From the NCBI GenBank assembly GCA_024760905.1, contig CM045733.1, positions 42,854,501-42,918,500 on the forward strand: DNA of 64,000 nucleotides, read 5' to 3'. Shown one piece after another: positions 12,167-24,624 of the stretch. The translations under genes were made by a program, and so were the position numbers. Each line of letters starts with the position of its first letter. Positions within the stretch are counted from its first letter, which is position 1. The notes under the pieces were generated by a model. That model searched no databases, had not been told where the DNA came from, and saw nothing but the letters and a program-made list of their open reading frames with translations. This DNA is from Plotosus lineatus. Taxonomy: Eukaryota; Chordata; Actinopteri; Siluriformes; Plotosidae.

Positions 12167-12168
<2 letters not shown>

Positions 12169-12260
<92 letters not shown>
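12169..12260. repeat. (GT)n(GA)n compound microsatellite
   Basis: About fourteen GT units pass directly into about thirty GA units. Confidence 0.95.
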
Positions 12261-12263
<3 letters not shown>

Positions 12264-12654
12264 TGGTGGGCCTTATATTTTTCATACCACACAGAGATTA
12301 CTTCCTGAGTTTTAAATAGACAATACAGGCTCCGGGAGATGTTAAAAAAAAAACATTGAAAAAGCTTGAAATGAAATACAGCTGTATTGCTGACAATTAT
12401 AGTTGAAGTGTATCACTACTGGAATATACCACTTTCAAAGTCGGCTTTTTATCAGCCATTATTTCTTGTATATTTTAAAAGCAATCTTCATTTGACTGTC
12501 TCGAATCCTGAGGGCATTGTATCCATGAAACCTGGGATCATTTACTTACAGCCTATTCATAGTGCATCTTTTACAGGTTAGGATGCCAGGTCTTTCCTTA
12601 ATCCTTCACAACATCCGTTATTCTGAGGCAGGATAATTAAACTATGACCATTAA

Positions 12655-13215
12655 CTAGGAACTGTAACCCTGGCTTTAGACCGGGGCACAATGTTCGTGA
12701 TCTCCATGATAAAAAAAATGCATGGAGCGCAATGATTTATAAGCATGACTGGGTAGTAGAGTATCATCACAATCATCACAAATCCACCAAGTTTCTTAAT
12801 GCCACATCCATCCATGACTGGGAGTGCATGGGAGCTAATTGACCAAGCTCTCAAAGGCGACGAGGAATGGCATGCACACTCACTTCCCTGTTACTCATAA
12901 CGATCATCAGCCAATCATGGGAATATGTGTGCTCATTCGTACAGGAAAGGGGGGAAATAGCGCTTTCCCTCAGAGTGTGCTAGACCGCAACCAAAATACA
13001 CATGCTCCGCAGCTCAAAAAAAAGGCAGGTGTCGAGCATTGCATGTAATGGAAGAGGTGTGTGCATGCTTTTGACCCTCCTGGGTTGGTGGTGGTGGTGG
13101 TCATGTGATAGGGAAGGTGATACTTGATGGGTGGAAATTGGCGACATTACGCTCATTGCTCAAATTGTGGAGATCATGGATATCGTGCCCCACTGTAAAG
13201 CCAAGGTAACTGGTA
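12655..13215. mobile_element. Unclassified element with about 50-bp imperfect terminal inverted repeats
   Basis: The left end, CTGTAACCCTGGCTTTAGAC, then GGGGCACAATGTTCGTGATC, is mirrored at 13160-13210 (GATCATGGATATCGTGCCCC, then ACTGTAAAGCCAAGGTAAC). The interior has no recognised protein. A possibly related, more decayed copy lies at about 20815-21115. The target duplication could not be defined. Confidence 0.55.
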
Positions 13216-13266
13216 AATTAAAGACAAGTGAACATGTTCTTTTTCTTCAAATGTGATTTACATATA

Positions 13267-13738
13267 CAGGGATCCCTCGCTACTTCACGCTTCAATTCAT
13301 GCTGCTTCAGTGAATCGCGGTTTGTTTGTTTTTTTAAATATTCATCAAATTAGGAAATATAAATAAAAAAATAAGGAAATTAAGGAATAAAAGGAGAAAA
13401 AGTGAAGTGTCACAAAAACAAGGCCATTTATGCAAAAAAAAAAAAAAAAATCTACCATCAAAACTAGTTACATTGTTGTGAGGTGCACATATGAGTGTGT
13501 ACACACGCATCTGCGTCTGTATGTGTGTGTGTGTTTGTATTTTATTTACATCTTATGTATTATTTTTTAATGTTAAATTGTTATTATAAGCATTTATAGC
13601 ATTGAATATGTATTTATTGATATTATATACACATATACATGTACGTCAGGGGGTGTTTGGGGGGGAGTTCAAGTTCATGGATTTCGATGGTCGCATGGGG
13701 ATATCGGTCCCAATTAACCGCGGAAAATGAGGGATCCC
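13267..13738. mobile_element. Tigger-like MITE (family D)
   Basis: Begins CAGGGATCCCTCGCTACTTC and ends GCGGAAAATGAGGGATCCC, flanked by TA. It is a close relative of 14847-15347, sharing the ends, the ACATTGTTG and CGCATCTGCGT stretch and the TATTTATTGATATTATATACACATATACAT-type interior. Non-coding. Confidence 0.85.
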
Positions 13739-14493
13739 TAAATACTCTTCTGAACATAACTGGTAGGCCCTGATGCTTGAACTCTCCCAACACCTTTTAC
13801 AAGTTCCCTTCAACCATGGGTGGCTATGACGTTACAGAGCTGTGTTGTTCACACTTTATGCTCGGAGTTTGCCATGCGTACTGCAGAGAGTTTAGGGTGG
13901 TGAATAATACAAAGTACCACTTCAATTATCTGAAGAATCTGTTTTCACATCCCTGAGTTCGAAACAGCACAGGCACTCCACTTAGCTGTTCATTATATGA
14001 CCATTTTGACTTCAGTTACACTGAGTGGTATTTTACAGCTGGCTATCCTGGCTTGAATGGTCGGTGTCTTCCTCAGGTTCATTATCATGACACTTACCTG
14101 CAGCAGTAGCATCTTCCTGGGCCAGAACCAAATGAACCGGCTCAAAAAATAAAGGACAATTTCTTCCCCCCAAAACTCATGATGAAACTAGTTTCTGCAT
14201 ACTCTACTGTGCAGTGCATGAATGGCTTCATACAGCAGCTTGGGGATTATCTAGCTAAACAATAAGTGATGGCCAATGCCACACAATCATCACGTGATAT
14301 CCCCAGTGATGTTAATGGTATTGAAATCCTTTTTTTTTTTAAACAACTGGTGAACCAAAACAACCTTAAGTGGGTGATAAAATTTGCATTAACCATTATG
14401 TACTCAACAAAGTAGTGTGTATTCATTTGGACCTTTTTTTTTGTTCTTTTAAATGCTAGGTGTCATGTGCAAATGCTCAGTCATCACTCATAC

Positions 14494-14605
14494 CAGGTTG
14501 TACTCTTGTAGCCTGGAGGAAATATCTGAGTGCTCTCTCATAATCGTTCTGGTTCTCCAAAGCATGGCCAACATTGTTCCACAGTTTGGCATTGTTTTTG
14601 TTCAC
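14494..14605 (-). CDS. tmtc3: tmtc3 exon (first TPR)
   Basis: Encodes [20 protein letters not shown] followed by [17 protein letters not shown]. This is the first canonical TPR after the membrane region of TMTC3 and is nearly identical to vertebrate orthologues. The acceptor TTCTTCAG is right of 14605 and the donor GTATGAGTG left of 14494. It enters in phase 0 after SALK of the 19044 exon and ends one base into an Asp codon. Length 112 nt, intact. Confidence 0.94.
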
Positions 14606-14846
14606 CTGAAGAAAGGCAATTGTGCATTAAACAAGGTATGCAAGACAAATACGACAGTATTATAAGTTTGGGGACATATGTAACGAATATTCATTGAGAC
14701 AGAATATCGATGAATTAAGAGCTAAGCAAGTCAGGGGCATTGTGCTACATTTTTGTTTAGTTATTGCTTGAAATATCTGATACATAAATGCAGGTTTACA
14801 AAGCAAAACAAGCAAACAAAAAATTTCAATTTTGCAGGAGGAAATA

Positions 14847-15347
14847 CAGGGATCCCTCACTATTTTGAGCTTCAATTCATGCGGCTTCAGTGCATTGCAT
14901 TTTTTTTCAAAAATAAATCAATAAATATTCATCGAATTAAAAAATAAAAAAATTAAGGAAGAATAGGGGAAAAAGTTAAGGAAAATGCCACAAAACAAGG
15001 CCAATTATGCAAAAACAAAACCCGAAACCAACACAAAACAAAAAACAATCTCCAATCAAAACTACTTACATTGTTGCATCTGTGTGCGCACACGCATCTG
15101 CGTTCGTGTATGTGTGCCGTCCTCTTCTCATGCAATATCATTTGTATGTGTTTATTTATAGCTTATATATATTTTTTTAATGTTTAATTGTTATTATTAG
15201 CATTTATAGCATTGAATAAGTATTTATTGATATTATATACACATATACATATATGTATAGGTCAGTCAGTATGATCCTACTTCACGAATTTTGATGGTCG
15301 CATGAGGATCTCGGTCCCAATTAACTGTAGAAAGTGAGGGATCCCTG
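14847..15347. mobile_element. Tigger-like MITE (family D), second copy
   Basis: Begins CAGGGATCCCTCACTATTTTG and ends GTAGAAAGTGAGGGATCCCTG with TA on both sides. Same interior as 13267-13738. An internal piece of the family also appears at about 46705-46860, and a reverse end at 51887. Confidence 0.88.
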
Positions 15348-15994
15348 TACCTTGTGTAACTGTATAGGAGACACTGCATGACTAGGAGATATTAAGAACA
15401 GTGCTTACTCATTATGCTTAACTCAAAACAGAAATAGTTGTCAAGCAGTTAATCTGCCTATGTCGAGCCGGTTGGTTCTTTTTCAAATGTAATGTGCAAT
15501 AATTTTGTATTTGCCAGATACACAATTTCCTTGGCTACACCCCATCTCCAGTTACTAATCCTACCGACCTTCATTTGCTTCCAGGGTTGAGTTAGAGTTG
15601 GATCCTGTTGGGAAAAATCTGAGACATACCTCGAAAAAGATAATTTACTTAAACTTAGGTAAAATTAATTACTTCAGAGCAAATGCACTTTGGAAGAATT
15701 AATTACGTATAGGTTTGAATTTGGCTATTCAGTCGTCACTTGCCACTTCACGATTTGAACTTTGCGGTCTTGGTGCATCGCGGTATTTTATTTATTTTTA
15801 TAAATTTCAAAATTCGTGCCGAAACTCACAGGGACCACCCACTCGCAAGCTGATTGGCTTAGACGCATGACGCTGTAGCCTCGCACATTCCCGCAGGGAG
15901 GAAGAAGACGCAGAGTTCTTTCAAGCTTTGTTTGGATTTCTTATCGCACTACAGTATTTCTCTAATTTTGTTCCCTATTTTATTTCTCTCGAAA

Positions 15995-16217
15995 ATGCCT
16001 CCTATCTACAGCATCCAATGAGCCCAAGAAAAAGCGGAATATGATGACCGTGAACGAAAAAGTGAAGTTGTTAGATATGCTGGCTGCTGTCAAAACGTAT
16101 GCCCACGTGGCACGCCATTACGGCATAGTAAACGAATCTACCGTGCGATGTATCAAAAAAGATGAAGTGAACACTCAGAAAACGGCATCAATATCCTTTT
16201 CTAGGGACACGAAGTGA
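15995..16217 (+). pseudogene. Tigger transposase N-terminal CENP-B-type HTH remnant
   Basis: After an ATG at 15995 and a frameshift before codon 9, the frame reads ASNEPKKKRNMMTVNEKVKL, then LDMLAAVKTYAHVARHYGIV, then NESTVRCIKKDE. This matches the first DNA-binding helix-turn-helix of Tigger/CENP-B-like transposases (KVKLLDML...YAxVxRHYGINESTVRxIKK). It stops at 16215-16217. The catalytic domain is absent. Confidence 0.8.
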
Positions 16218-16339
16218 GTTGAAACCGCTGCACAGGTCTCTCATCGTCATTTTTTTTGGATTACTGTAATATCAAGCGGAGAAGAGCTATTGTCAGAGGT
16301 GAGTACAGTACTTAAAGTATTTATACTTATAAATATATA

Positions 16340-17933
16340 CTAGTCCTTCTAAAAAAATTAGCATATTGTGATAAAGTTCATTATTTTCTGTAATGTACTG
16401 ATAAAATTAAACTTTCATATATTTTAGATTCATTGCACACCAACTGAAATATTTCAGGCCTTTTATTGTTTTGTTTTAATACTGATGATTTTGGCATCCA
16501 GCTCATGAAAACCCAAAATTCCTATCTCAAAAAATTAGCATATCATGAAAAGGTAGTCTAAACGAGCTATTAACCTAATCATCTGAATCAACCAATTAAC
16601 TCTAAACACCTGGAAAAGATTCCTGAGGCTTTTAAAAACTCCCAGCCTGGTTCATTACTCAAAACCGCAATCATGGGTAAGACTGCCGACCTGACTGCTG
16701 TCCAGAAGACCATCATTGACACCCTCAAGCAAGAGGGTAAGACACAGAAAGAAATCTCTGAGCGAATAGGCTGTTCCCAGAGTGCTGTATCAAGGCACTT
16801 CAGTGGGACGTCTGTGGGAAGGAGAAAGTGTGGCAAAAAACGCTGCACAACCGGAAGAGGTGACCGGACCCTGAGGAAGATTGTGGAGAAGGGCCGATTC
16901 CAGACCATGGGGGACCATCCACAGCCACCGTGCACAGGTGTGTGCAGTAAATGGGCTACAGGTGCAGCATTCCCCAGGTCAAGCCACTTTTGAACCAGAA
17001 ACAGCGGTCAGACTACCCAGGAACCCAGGTCAGGCTACAGAGAAGCATCACTGGACTGTTGCTCAGTGGTCCAAAGTACTTTTTTCGGATGAAAGCAAAT
17101 TTTGCATGTCATTTGGAAATCAAGGAAATCAAGGTGCCAGAGTCTGGAGGAAGACTGGGGAGAAGGAAATGCCAAAATGCCTGATGTCCGGTGCAAAGTA
17201 CCCACAGTCAGTGATGGTCTGGGGTGCCATGTCAGCTGCTGGTGTTGGTCCACTGTGTTTTATCAAGGGCAGGGTCAATGCAGCTAGCTATCAGGAGATT
17301 TTGGAGCACTTCATGCTTCCATCTGCTGAAAAGCTTTATGGAGATGAACATTTCATTTTTCAGCACGACCTGGCACCTGCTCACAGTGCCAAAACCACTG
17401 GTAAATGGTTTACTGACCATGGTATTACTGTGCTCAATTGGCCTGCCAACTCTCCTGACCTGAACCTCATAGAGAATCTGTGGGATATTGTGAAGAGAAA
17501 GTTGAGAGACACCAGACCCAACACTGTGGATGAGCTTAAGGCTGCTATCGAAGCATCCTGGGCCTCCATAACACCTCAGCAGTGCCACAGGCTGATTGCC
17601 TCCATGCCATGCCGCATTGAAGCAGTCATTTCTGCAAAAGGATTCTTGACCAAGTATTGAGTGCATAACTGAACATAATTATTTGAAGGTTGACTTGTTT
17701 TGTGTTAAAAACACTTTTTATTAGTCGGATGGAATGTGCTAATTTTTTGAGATTGGGATTCTTGGTTTTTCTTTACTTTTTTGCCAAAATTATCAATATC
17801 AAAACAATAAAAGGCTTGAACTACTTCAGTTGTGTGTATTGAATCTAAAATATATGAAAGTCTAATGTTTATCAGTACATTACAGAAAATAATTAACTTT
17901 ATCACAATATGCTAATTTTTTTAGAAGGACTAG
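16340..17933 (+). mobile_element. Tc1-type transposon with paired inverted repeats
   Basis: Starts CTAGTCCTTCTAAAAAAATTAG and ends with the reverse complement (TTTTTTTAGAAGGACTAG), with TA duplicated at 16338-16339 and 17934-17935. Each end has a second, inner motif (CTCAAAAAATTAGCATATC near 16530; GTGCTAATTTTTTGAGA near 17737), an IR/DR arrangement like that of Sleeping Beauty-type Tc1 elements. 1594 bp, close to full length. The uninterrupted Tigger relative at 4159-4838 serves as the empty site. A second, diverged copy is at 33408-34892. Confidence 0.95.
16673..17660 (+). pseudogene. Tc1 transposase (DD34E), internally deleted and frameshifted
   Basis: The transposase would bind the inverted repeats and cut and paste the element. 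The first part (16673, MGKTADLTAVQKTIIDTLKQ) has the paired-like helix-turn-helix, including EISERIGCSQSAVSRHFSGT. The catalytic part is in another frame, ending at 17660 with AKGFLTKY. The DDE residues are present: LFSDESKF, FQHDLAPAH and LIENLWDIVK, with 34 residues between the second D and the E. A deletion near 16910, where this family normally has about a dozen more codons before the ATVHR-type stretch, and a further disruption near 17020 break the frame. An extra GNQ triplet repeat sits near 17120. Inactive as it stands. Confidence 0.92.
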
Positions 17934-18744
17934 TATATTTATACTTATAAATATGTAAATAAATTCTATTTAAATATTACTGTAATACATTACAGTATTT
18001 ACATATGCATATAACTAACATTTAATATACGTTTAATATACACGTCTTGATATTGTATAGACGCTAAAACATATGCGTGTGGTAGAAATGAGAGGGGCGT
18101 TCCTACTTCACAGTTTTTCAAATATCGCGACCAGGTCTGGTCTACATTATCCGCGATAGTCAAGGAATGACTGTAATGTACTTATTTTTGGATATGTATT
18201 AAAATGCATACTGGAATAATGAAACGGTACCAACATGAACACAATATGAAGTATTAGCATTACTCCTTAAAATGACAGATCTTACATTGTTGTCTAATGC
18301 CATATTTTCTTATAATATTCATCGAGTGAAATTTTGGTTTGAAAACATTTTCCCTCATCTTTGTGCTGGATAACCAAAATTTAAAATGTCTTGATAAACT
18401 AGTAAATTATAGCTGATTGACAATGTCACAGATATTTTAATGAAATGTGGAAGCAACTTGAAATATTTTTGAAATTAGGCCAACTAGAGACATCATCTTA
18501 ATTTTTTTTTTTTTGTATTTCCACAACCCCAACCCAAGACAGCAGGTTTACCACAATAAAAAAAGATTTAGATCTTTCCTTACATGTATGGTTCTCAAGA
18601 TATATTAATTCCAAGTGAACGTTTTCATTTGACATTCTCAAAATTAAGGTAAAAAGGCCTTTACTCTATTATTCTTTTGCAATTATTCACTAGACAACTA
18701 TTACATAAGACTGAGAATAAATTTTACACACATCCAACATTCTA

Positions 18745-18937
18745 TTGTAGGTTAATTCATTAATTTTCTGAACCGCTTAATCATAATTAGTCTCAGCTGA
18801 CTCTGACCGAGGGCAGAGCTCAGCAGGCCATCACAGGGTAGAAACATGCTGATGGCTATGCAGCCGACTCATTACAAAATTCAGATATGGTTCTTTTACA
18901 TGCCTCTCACCATAGACAGTGAGAGACATGGCCTCTA
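18745..18937 (-). mobile_element. SINE fragment with an L2-like tail
   Basis: On the minus strand it carries the SINE body (ACTGTCTATGGTGAGAGGCA, TGTAAAAGAACCAT, GCTGATGGC region) followed by a tail resembling fish L2-type 3' ends (TCAGCTGAGAC..., ATTAAGCGGTTCAGAAAAT, then AATGAATTAA). The tRNA-like head is missing. The same body is joined to an RTE-like tail in 43585-43938. Confidence 0.65.
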
Positions 18938-19043
18938 ATGTAGTTTTTCCTAAGAATTTTCAGGGAGATCTGAGGTGGTCATGTGGGAATATTTTCCCAC
19001 ATGTTTTTTTTTAACGAACATGAACTGATCCAGAAATACATAC

Positions 19044-19164
19044 TTTTAGAGCAGAAGTGAATAGGGTGTACTCCGACTCCCAGTCCCAGGTTCGGTAAAA
19101 TGTCTTCACAGCATGAGTCATTAGGAGAATGCCCATAAACAACCAGAACACTTTCTTCAGACTC
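19044..19164 (-). CDS. tmtc3: tmtc3 exon (membrane helix before the TPRs)
   Basis: Encodes SLKKVFWLFMGILLMTHAVK, then TFYRTWDWESEYTLFTSALK. It comprises a hydrophobic helix followed by the conserved WDWESEYTLF motif that precedes the TPR array in TMTC proteins. Acceptor CTCTAG right of 19164; donor GTATGT left of 19044. The first base completes a Gly codon and the exon ends in phase 0. Length 121 nt, intact. Confidence 0.94.
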
Positions 19165-19374
19165 CTAGAGGAAGAAAACTGATGAATTATAAATTGTATT
19201 ATATTATTGATCAAGAAGTTGCTTTGCATCATTAGAATCACATGAATCAAGTGCACTTTAAAAGTGTCACTCTAGGATTTAACAATGTGTGCATTGTCTG
19301 CACATAGATATGTCTGTCTGAATCTATTATTTTGTTTACTTTAAGAATTACCTACATGTTAGATCAACGGCACC

Positions 19375-19882
19375 CTTGCGCACTTAAAATACCGGAAGTC
19401 TGTATAACCCACATTTTGTTTCAAGCAAGTAAACTACTTTCAGCAAGTTCACGACTTTCGATATTGAACGCCTCACATATTGTAAGCGTTGATTGGCTGT
19501 TTTAAGCTTCATGTAAAGTGAGTCAGCTCAGCTTCATGTCATGTGACCATCCGTCAACCATCGGAACCATTTGCAAGCAAAAATATCACATCATAGAGAA
19601 TGTTAAAGGTTATATTTGACACTGTATTTGATGTGTGAATATGATTAAAATTTATCAATTTGAAATTATTTTGCTTGAATATAATTTATTTGAAATTAAT
19701 GTTGATATTATTTGATATTATTTTACAATGTTATGTTTATAATAATTGATTTAGGGGTGTTTTATGAGATACAATAATGGTATTTATGGATGTATAGTAC
19801 AGTATGAGCGTCATACGTCACTAACAACTTACGTTCGGCCGTCTGGAATGTAAGTTAAAAATGTAAGTCGGGGAGTGTCTGT
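19375..19882. mobile_element. Right half of a Tigger-type element (family A), uninterrupted
   Basis: Aligns with 50486-51817 without the inner insertion: CCGGAAGTCYGTATAACCC, TTGTAAGCRTTGATTGGCTG, and GTTTATAATAATTGATTTAGG against the broken version at 50847/51636. The right end is GTAAGTCGGGGAGTGTCTG followed by TA. The left half is missing. It provides the pre-insertion sequence for the nested element at 50847-51635. Confidence 0.8.
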
Positions 19883-19996
19883 ATATACCGTCTGTTTTAG
19901 GATCTACACTAACTATCAGGCTGGCTGAGTATCTTATGTGGACAGTGCTTCAATCAAAAACAGCACCACAGTCACTGATTCTAAAATCCTAGAAAC

Positions 19997-20008
19997 AAAC
20001 ACACACAC

Positions 20009-20067
<59 letters not shown>
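19997..20067. repeat. (CA)n microsatellite
   Basis: About 35 CA units with three CG interruptions. Confidence 0.95.
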
Positions 20068-20069
<2 letters not shown>

Positions 20070-21594
20070 AAAGAAGAAAGCTACACCACATGACATTCAA
20101 GTTATTAAAAGGTAAAAAATACGTTATTCAAACTGAATAAGTTTCAGATGATTTCATGAAGTGGGCATGACCATTGTGATGAAGCAGGCAGCATGATCAT
20201 TGTTACGCTTTAAAACTAATATAATATACCACAAAACTCTCTTTTTAGTTTGTTCATTTTAAAATATACCATTCCAAAGCACTTACACTCAAATTTCAAG
20301 CACATCTGAAGCTTACCTTAGCATCGAGAAATCTTTACACTAAAAATCTATTTCAGACAAAACTAAAACTGAAGGTGTTCAATAGCATCACGTACATTCT
20401 GTAAAGGTTTCATTAAAATCCATTTACAGATGTAGTTGTGGATTAACAATGGCAAGATTCTTGGACTGTAATATTAAAGTGCGTTTTTTTTGGTATGGGA
20501 AACCCCAAAAGGTAATTTGAATTAAAACTAGAGCCAAGGTACCTTGGGCAGACCAAACTGGTGCCATGTGTATTCATTATCTGCCTAGGACTGCAGGGTT
20601 TTATGATAACTTGGCATAGTTATTATACTTAAATGTCTCCTGCTAGTTAGGGTCTGATGAACATTCATTCAGACATTATTTTCACTTCACTTAACCTTAA
20701 TAAAAAATTTCCCTACATGACCCCATAGATGGTTCATCTCCAAAATGTAATGGTTTGTTTGAAATCATGTTCACTTTAGCAGTTAAGGATGACCACAAAG
20801 TCAGTGCAGGTGCTTCCACCTAGATATTTACAAACTGCTGCACATGCATACTCTGGCGCAGCTTAGCACTCAGAGGGAATCTGTCCCTTGTATGCATGTG
20901 CTCACAGACATCCATGATTGGATTGCAATCACTAAGTGACACTAAGTGACTAAGTGAGCTTATGGCAATCCCTCCCTTCCCATGAGAGCTTGGCCAATTA
21001 GCTCTTATGTATGGACTACTGACCACGCAAAGCTTTGTGCATTAAGATAGATTCACGTTAATCATCTCCAGGATAGGAATCACACACCTTGTCAAAGCAA
21101 CCTGGTAAGAAAAGTGTTAAGTGCTTTCCTAGGAATGCAACACTCATGGTAGTGAGGCTACAACTCACAGGTTTGTATTTATATGCATGTATGTACAAAC
21201 ATGCAAATTATTAATATGACTTCCATGAGGGTAGGGTGAGATGAAGGCAGATGATTCGCAGATGATTGGCAAACCCTGAAGGTAACAGCCAAAAGGAAAA
21301 GAAAAAAAAGAAGAGTACGTACAACCACTGAAATGGCGGTCTAACTATTTGCTATTCTGATACTTTCGGTCCATTTGGCACTCCTTGAGCTTGAGGTAGA
21401 TTTTTTTGTTTTTTAAAAATTACACTAAGGAATAAGTTTGATTTGGGTTGGTAGTTGTAAATGTATACTTTTTCAGTTCCATATTTGCATGTTAAGTTTT
21501 ATCTCCTCAAGCAATTCCATTTCTGAATTTCCTTTTATTGCACTTAAATAAATTGTAGTTCTTACAAAATTTAAGAAACAGATGATAGATTTAC

Positions 21595-21743
21595 CCTTGA
21601 CATGTCAAGCTCTTAAATCCATGAGCCACCAGGACACAGAAGCCCATGCTGGGTACATAAAGCACGCGCTCTGCCACCACAAAACCAACAGGAAAGAAGA
21701 GATTAGATGCAGGGATGAACGGAAGAACAATCAGAGAGAGAGC
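21595..21743 (-). CDS. tmtc3: tmtc3 exon (membrane segment)
   Basis: Encodes [20 protein letters not shown], then [22 protein letters not shown]. This is the highly conserved lumenal/membrane segment of TMTC3, where [19 protein letters not shown] is diagnostic of the GT-C-like TMTC family. The exon enters in phase 0 after KTVLM of the 44899 exon. The donor GTAAATC is left of 21595 and the acceptor TTTCAG right of 21743. Length 149 nt, ending two bases into a Gly codon. The intron upstream is about 23 kb and holds most of the transposon load. Confidence 0.95.
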
Positions 21744-23948
21744 CTGAAAGGAAGAAACAAAATTGAGCAATCAGTCTAACCCATCACAGGGTATAGGTAA
21801 AACATTATATACGTGTTTATGTACATAAGCTTGTGGCTTCAAGACGTGTGCAGCTAGTTGCAGACTACAATTAAAATCCTGTAAGTGCTGACAAGAAATT
21901 TCTAGTAGGCAAAAACAAAAAGGTATAGAGCCCCATGTAAACAACATAAATGAAAAACAGATAATCTGCTCTCCATTCAAGTTTATAGAAGACTGGGAAA
22001 CTTATTACTGCCACCTCAGGGTGTAAATTTTTTTTAATGCCAGGAAATTATTCGTGTCTAGCAACCCCCAAAAAAGGCACCGCAAACGTTCCGTAATTAT
22101 TCCCTCATTTTCCGTGTGATTCCGTAGTTATTCCTCAAGTCTTCCTAAACTTTCGTATGCTTCCGGCAGGCCAAAAAATTCCATGAGTGTTCTGTGGGGT
22201 CACTTTGGCGTACTTTGCCGTACCTGTTCCACACATGCTGTGAACGTTCCGAGAGTGTAAGAATTTCCTCTTTTCCGTAAGATTTTCACCCATTTTCCGT
22301 GTAAAAATGCCAAAGCTCGTCCGTAGACTTCGTTCCGTGCCTTTCCACTACGATGTTTGCATGCCGTAGTCCAGTGAAATGGGGGTATAACATTAAACAA
22401 CAGGATAGTTTCATAAATTCCTTTGTCTTTGGGAAACATCTGAGTCATTGATCAATTCCCCCTTCAGCCCACCACCAGGTAATTTTTTTGGCCTTTTAAA
22501 AAAAATCCTTATTCCTTTGATGTTCGACACCAGGAACTATATGCACCTTACCTTCAGCATATAATTATTAACTGAGATCACATGCAGGGAGTACACAGTA
22601 CTTGTCTGGATATTGCAATTTGGAAGAATTTTGTTCTTTTTTATGTTTATGTAAGAGGTTGTAAGGCCGTGTCACAGTGATGGCTCATTTTCTCTACTTT
22701 TTGACAATGCCCGCCATGATCTTTCGTGCAAAGAACATCTTGTGCACTGGAAATAGTTTTGATTATTTTTGTACATGCTTTAGTATAAAAGGGTGTGCAC
22801 ATGACTGCAAGAACTTTATTCTGTAAAGAACAGAGTTTTCTTCATCTTAAACATCTAAAACTATTTGTCAGTGGAATTTTTCTGTTTGCTAAGTCACTTC
22901 ATAGCATTTTTATTATTATTATTACATATATATACACAATATATTCTGTCCATAAACTCTCCACTCAAGTAACAAGAGACAATAAGTTCCATCAGCCCAT
23001 TGTTAATCGATACACACACAATTTTAGAGCCGATTTGCATAAAATGTACACTAAAGAAAAGTTCGACATCTCGATAGCTTGAGAGCAGACTCGTATTACA
23101 CATTGTATTCTTCTCATTACATATTGGGGTCAATAGAAATTGCATTAGAGCAACGATTTAGGAAAGGAGGCGGAAACTGTGGACCTAAATCAAATCAGGG
23201 ATTAACCAAAGAGTAGTGCAATAAGCCGCAAACGGTCTGCAAGTTGTACAGCAAAGTGTTGAAATGCTCTCATTGTTCCTGTTCAGACAAGACTGTGCCA
23301 TACTCAATGCTGATCGCTTCTGATTGTGTGCAGCTTTGTCTGAATCCTAGGCTATGAGAACAATTATAAGAACTTTCTAAATAACTTTAACCAAAATAAA
23401 TGTTTCAGGTCAAATGAATCCTTGTACAGGTTGAAACCAGCATGTTTAATTATTTTTCCCCTGAAATGAACGTTCTTCGGTGATAAATAGAATTAAATGA
23501 CATTTCAAATTATTTTATTCACGCGACTCTGTTTAAAAAAAAAAAAAATACCAACACCACCTGGAGTGCTCGACTAACGTATTCTTATAAATATCCAGTT
23601 AGTTTCAGCTGTCTGTTGCGAGACCTTCCCTCATATTTTACCCATTGGCAAAACCATTCTCACTGTGCTCACAAAATGTATACTTTGTAAACATGAACTA
23701 CAGGAGATGGTATACATATCTTACATTTCCATTTCCAATATCCTTGGTAGTTTATTTAAGGGGACACCACCTTTAAAAGGAACTATAAAACTGGGTGTGG
23801 CAGTGCCTTTAAATAATACCAAAACTAAAACTGCTGTTAGGAAGAGCACATTAAACTCCAGTGAGAAACATGTGGCCAAGTGCAAAAGGGCATGTTTAAT
23901 ATTGTATTTCTATTTTACCAGAAAACCTGAAGCCAAAATCAGCACTGA

Positions 23949-23950
<2 letters not shown>

Positions 23951-23979
<29 letters not shown>
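23951..23979. repeat. Poly-A run (29 nt)
   Basis: Uninterrupted A run. It could be the tail of an old retrocopy, but no target duplication was identified. Confidence 0.8.
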
Positions 23980-24604
23980 GACATCAAAGCTTATCGAAAA
24001 GCTCTAAAGCTGTATGCTGCAATGTTGGCAAAGTGAACAGACACATTCTGTAAAATTAAAAGCTGCCAACTGGATAAGATTGAGTATCAAGCGTCCCAGC
24101 AGAATCTTGAGAATTGCAAACCAGGGCCAATCTAAACAGTTTATCATCCCTATGCAACTTCCAGAGCATATTAATTGTATGGATGGACCATGATGAACTT
24201 TGGTACATCGTACATTAACGCTGATTTGTGGACTTTCTGTGTCAACGAATATCCTCCACAGAAAGGAAGTTCACTCAAGACACCCTGATGATAAATCCCT
24301 TTGAATGTTATAGCATGAGAACTTCAGAAAGTTGAACTCAACTTTTTTTTTTTGCCCTGTTGACTAGAAGCAGTGACATTTTGAACTTGTGCACCAGCAG
24401 GAACTGTCAGGGGTCAAACACATGTAAGTCAGCACTGCAGGAAGATACATTATTTTATGACAAAGGGGAGAAACAAATGGGGGAAACGCACACAGACACA
24501 GCCACCAACACTTTTCCTGGTTACATGCATGAAGAGAAAAATTTCCTTCATGCTCCAAGTCGAATTCATATTAGACAAAGAAAACAGATTTGTCAACATT
24601 TATT

Positions 24605-24624
24605 GGGGGGGGGGGGGGGGGGGG
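24605..24624. repeat. Poly-G run (20 nt)
   Basis: Uninterrupted G run. Similar G runs occur near 4744, 7232, 9236, 11190 and 54574. Confidence 0.95.

Larger units (their letters stand above)
15730..18173 (+). mobile_element. Tigger/pogo element interrupted by a Tc1 insertion
   Basis: Left end CAGTCGTCACTTGCCACTTC and right end GATAGTCAAGGAATGACTG followed by TA. The outer halves align to the uninterrupted copy at 4159-4838: GAGAAGAGCTATTGTCAGAG lies left of the Tc1, and TTTACATATGCATATAACTA and TTGATATTGTATAGACGC lie right of it. A helix-turn-helix remnant is at 15995-16217. Without the Tc1 it is about 850 bp, so it lost the DDE domain before the Tc1 arrived. Confidence 0.88.

Noticed and set aside
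20815..21115. Second copy of the unclassified TIR element at 12655-13215
   Set aside because: Similarity is too patchy by eye to list as a feature; an alignment would be needed.
22070..22380. TTCCGT-rich block as a short-period repeat or regulatory array
   Set aside because: The word recurs irregularly without a constant unit; could be chance or an old repeat.
23665..24036. 123-codon open frame with a lysine tract
   Set aside because: The lysines come from a poly-A run, and nothing around resembles a known domain or an exon structure.
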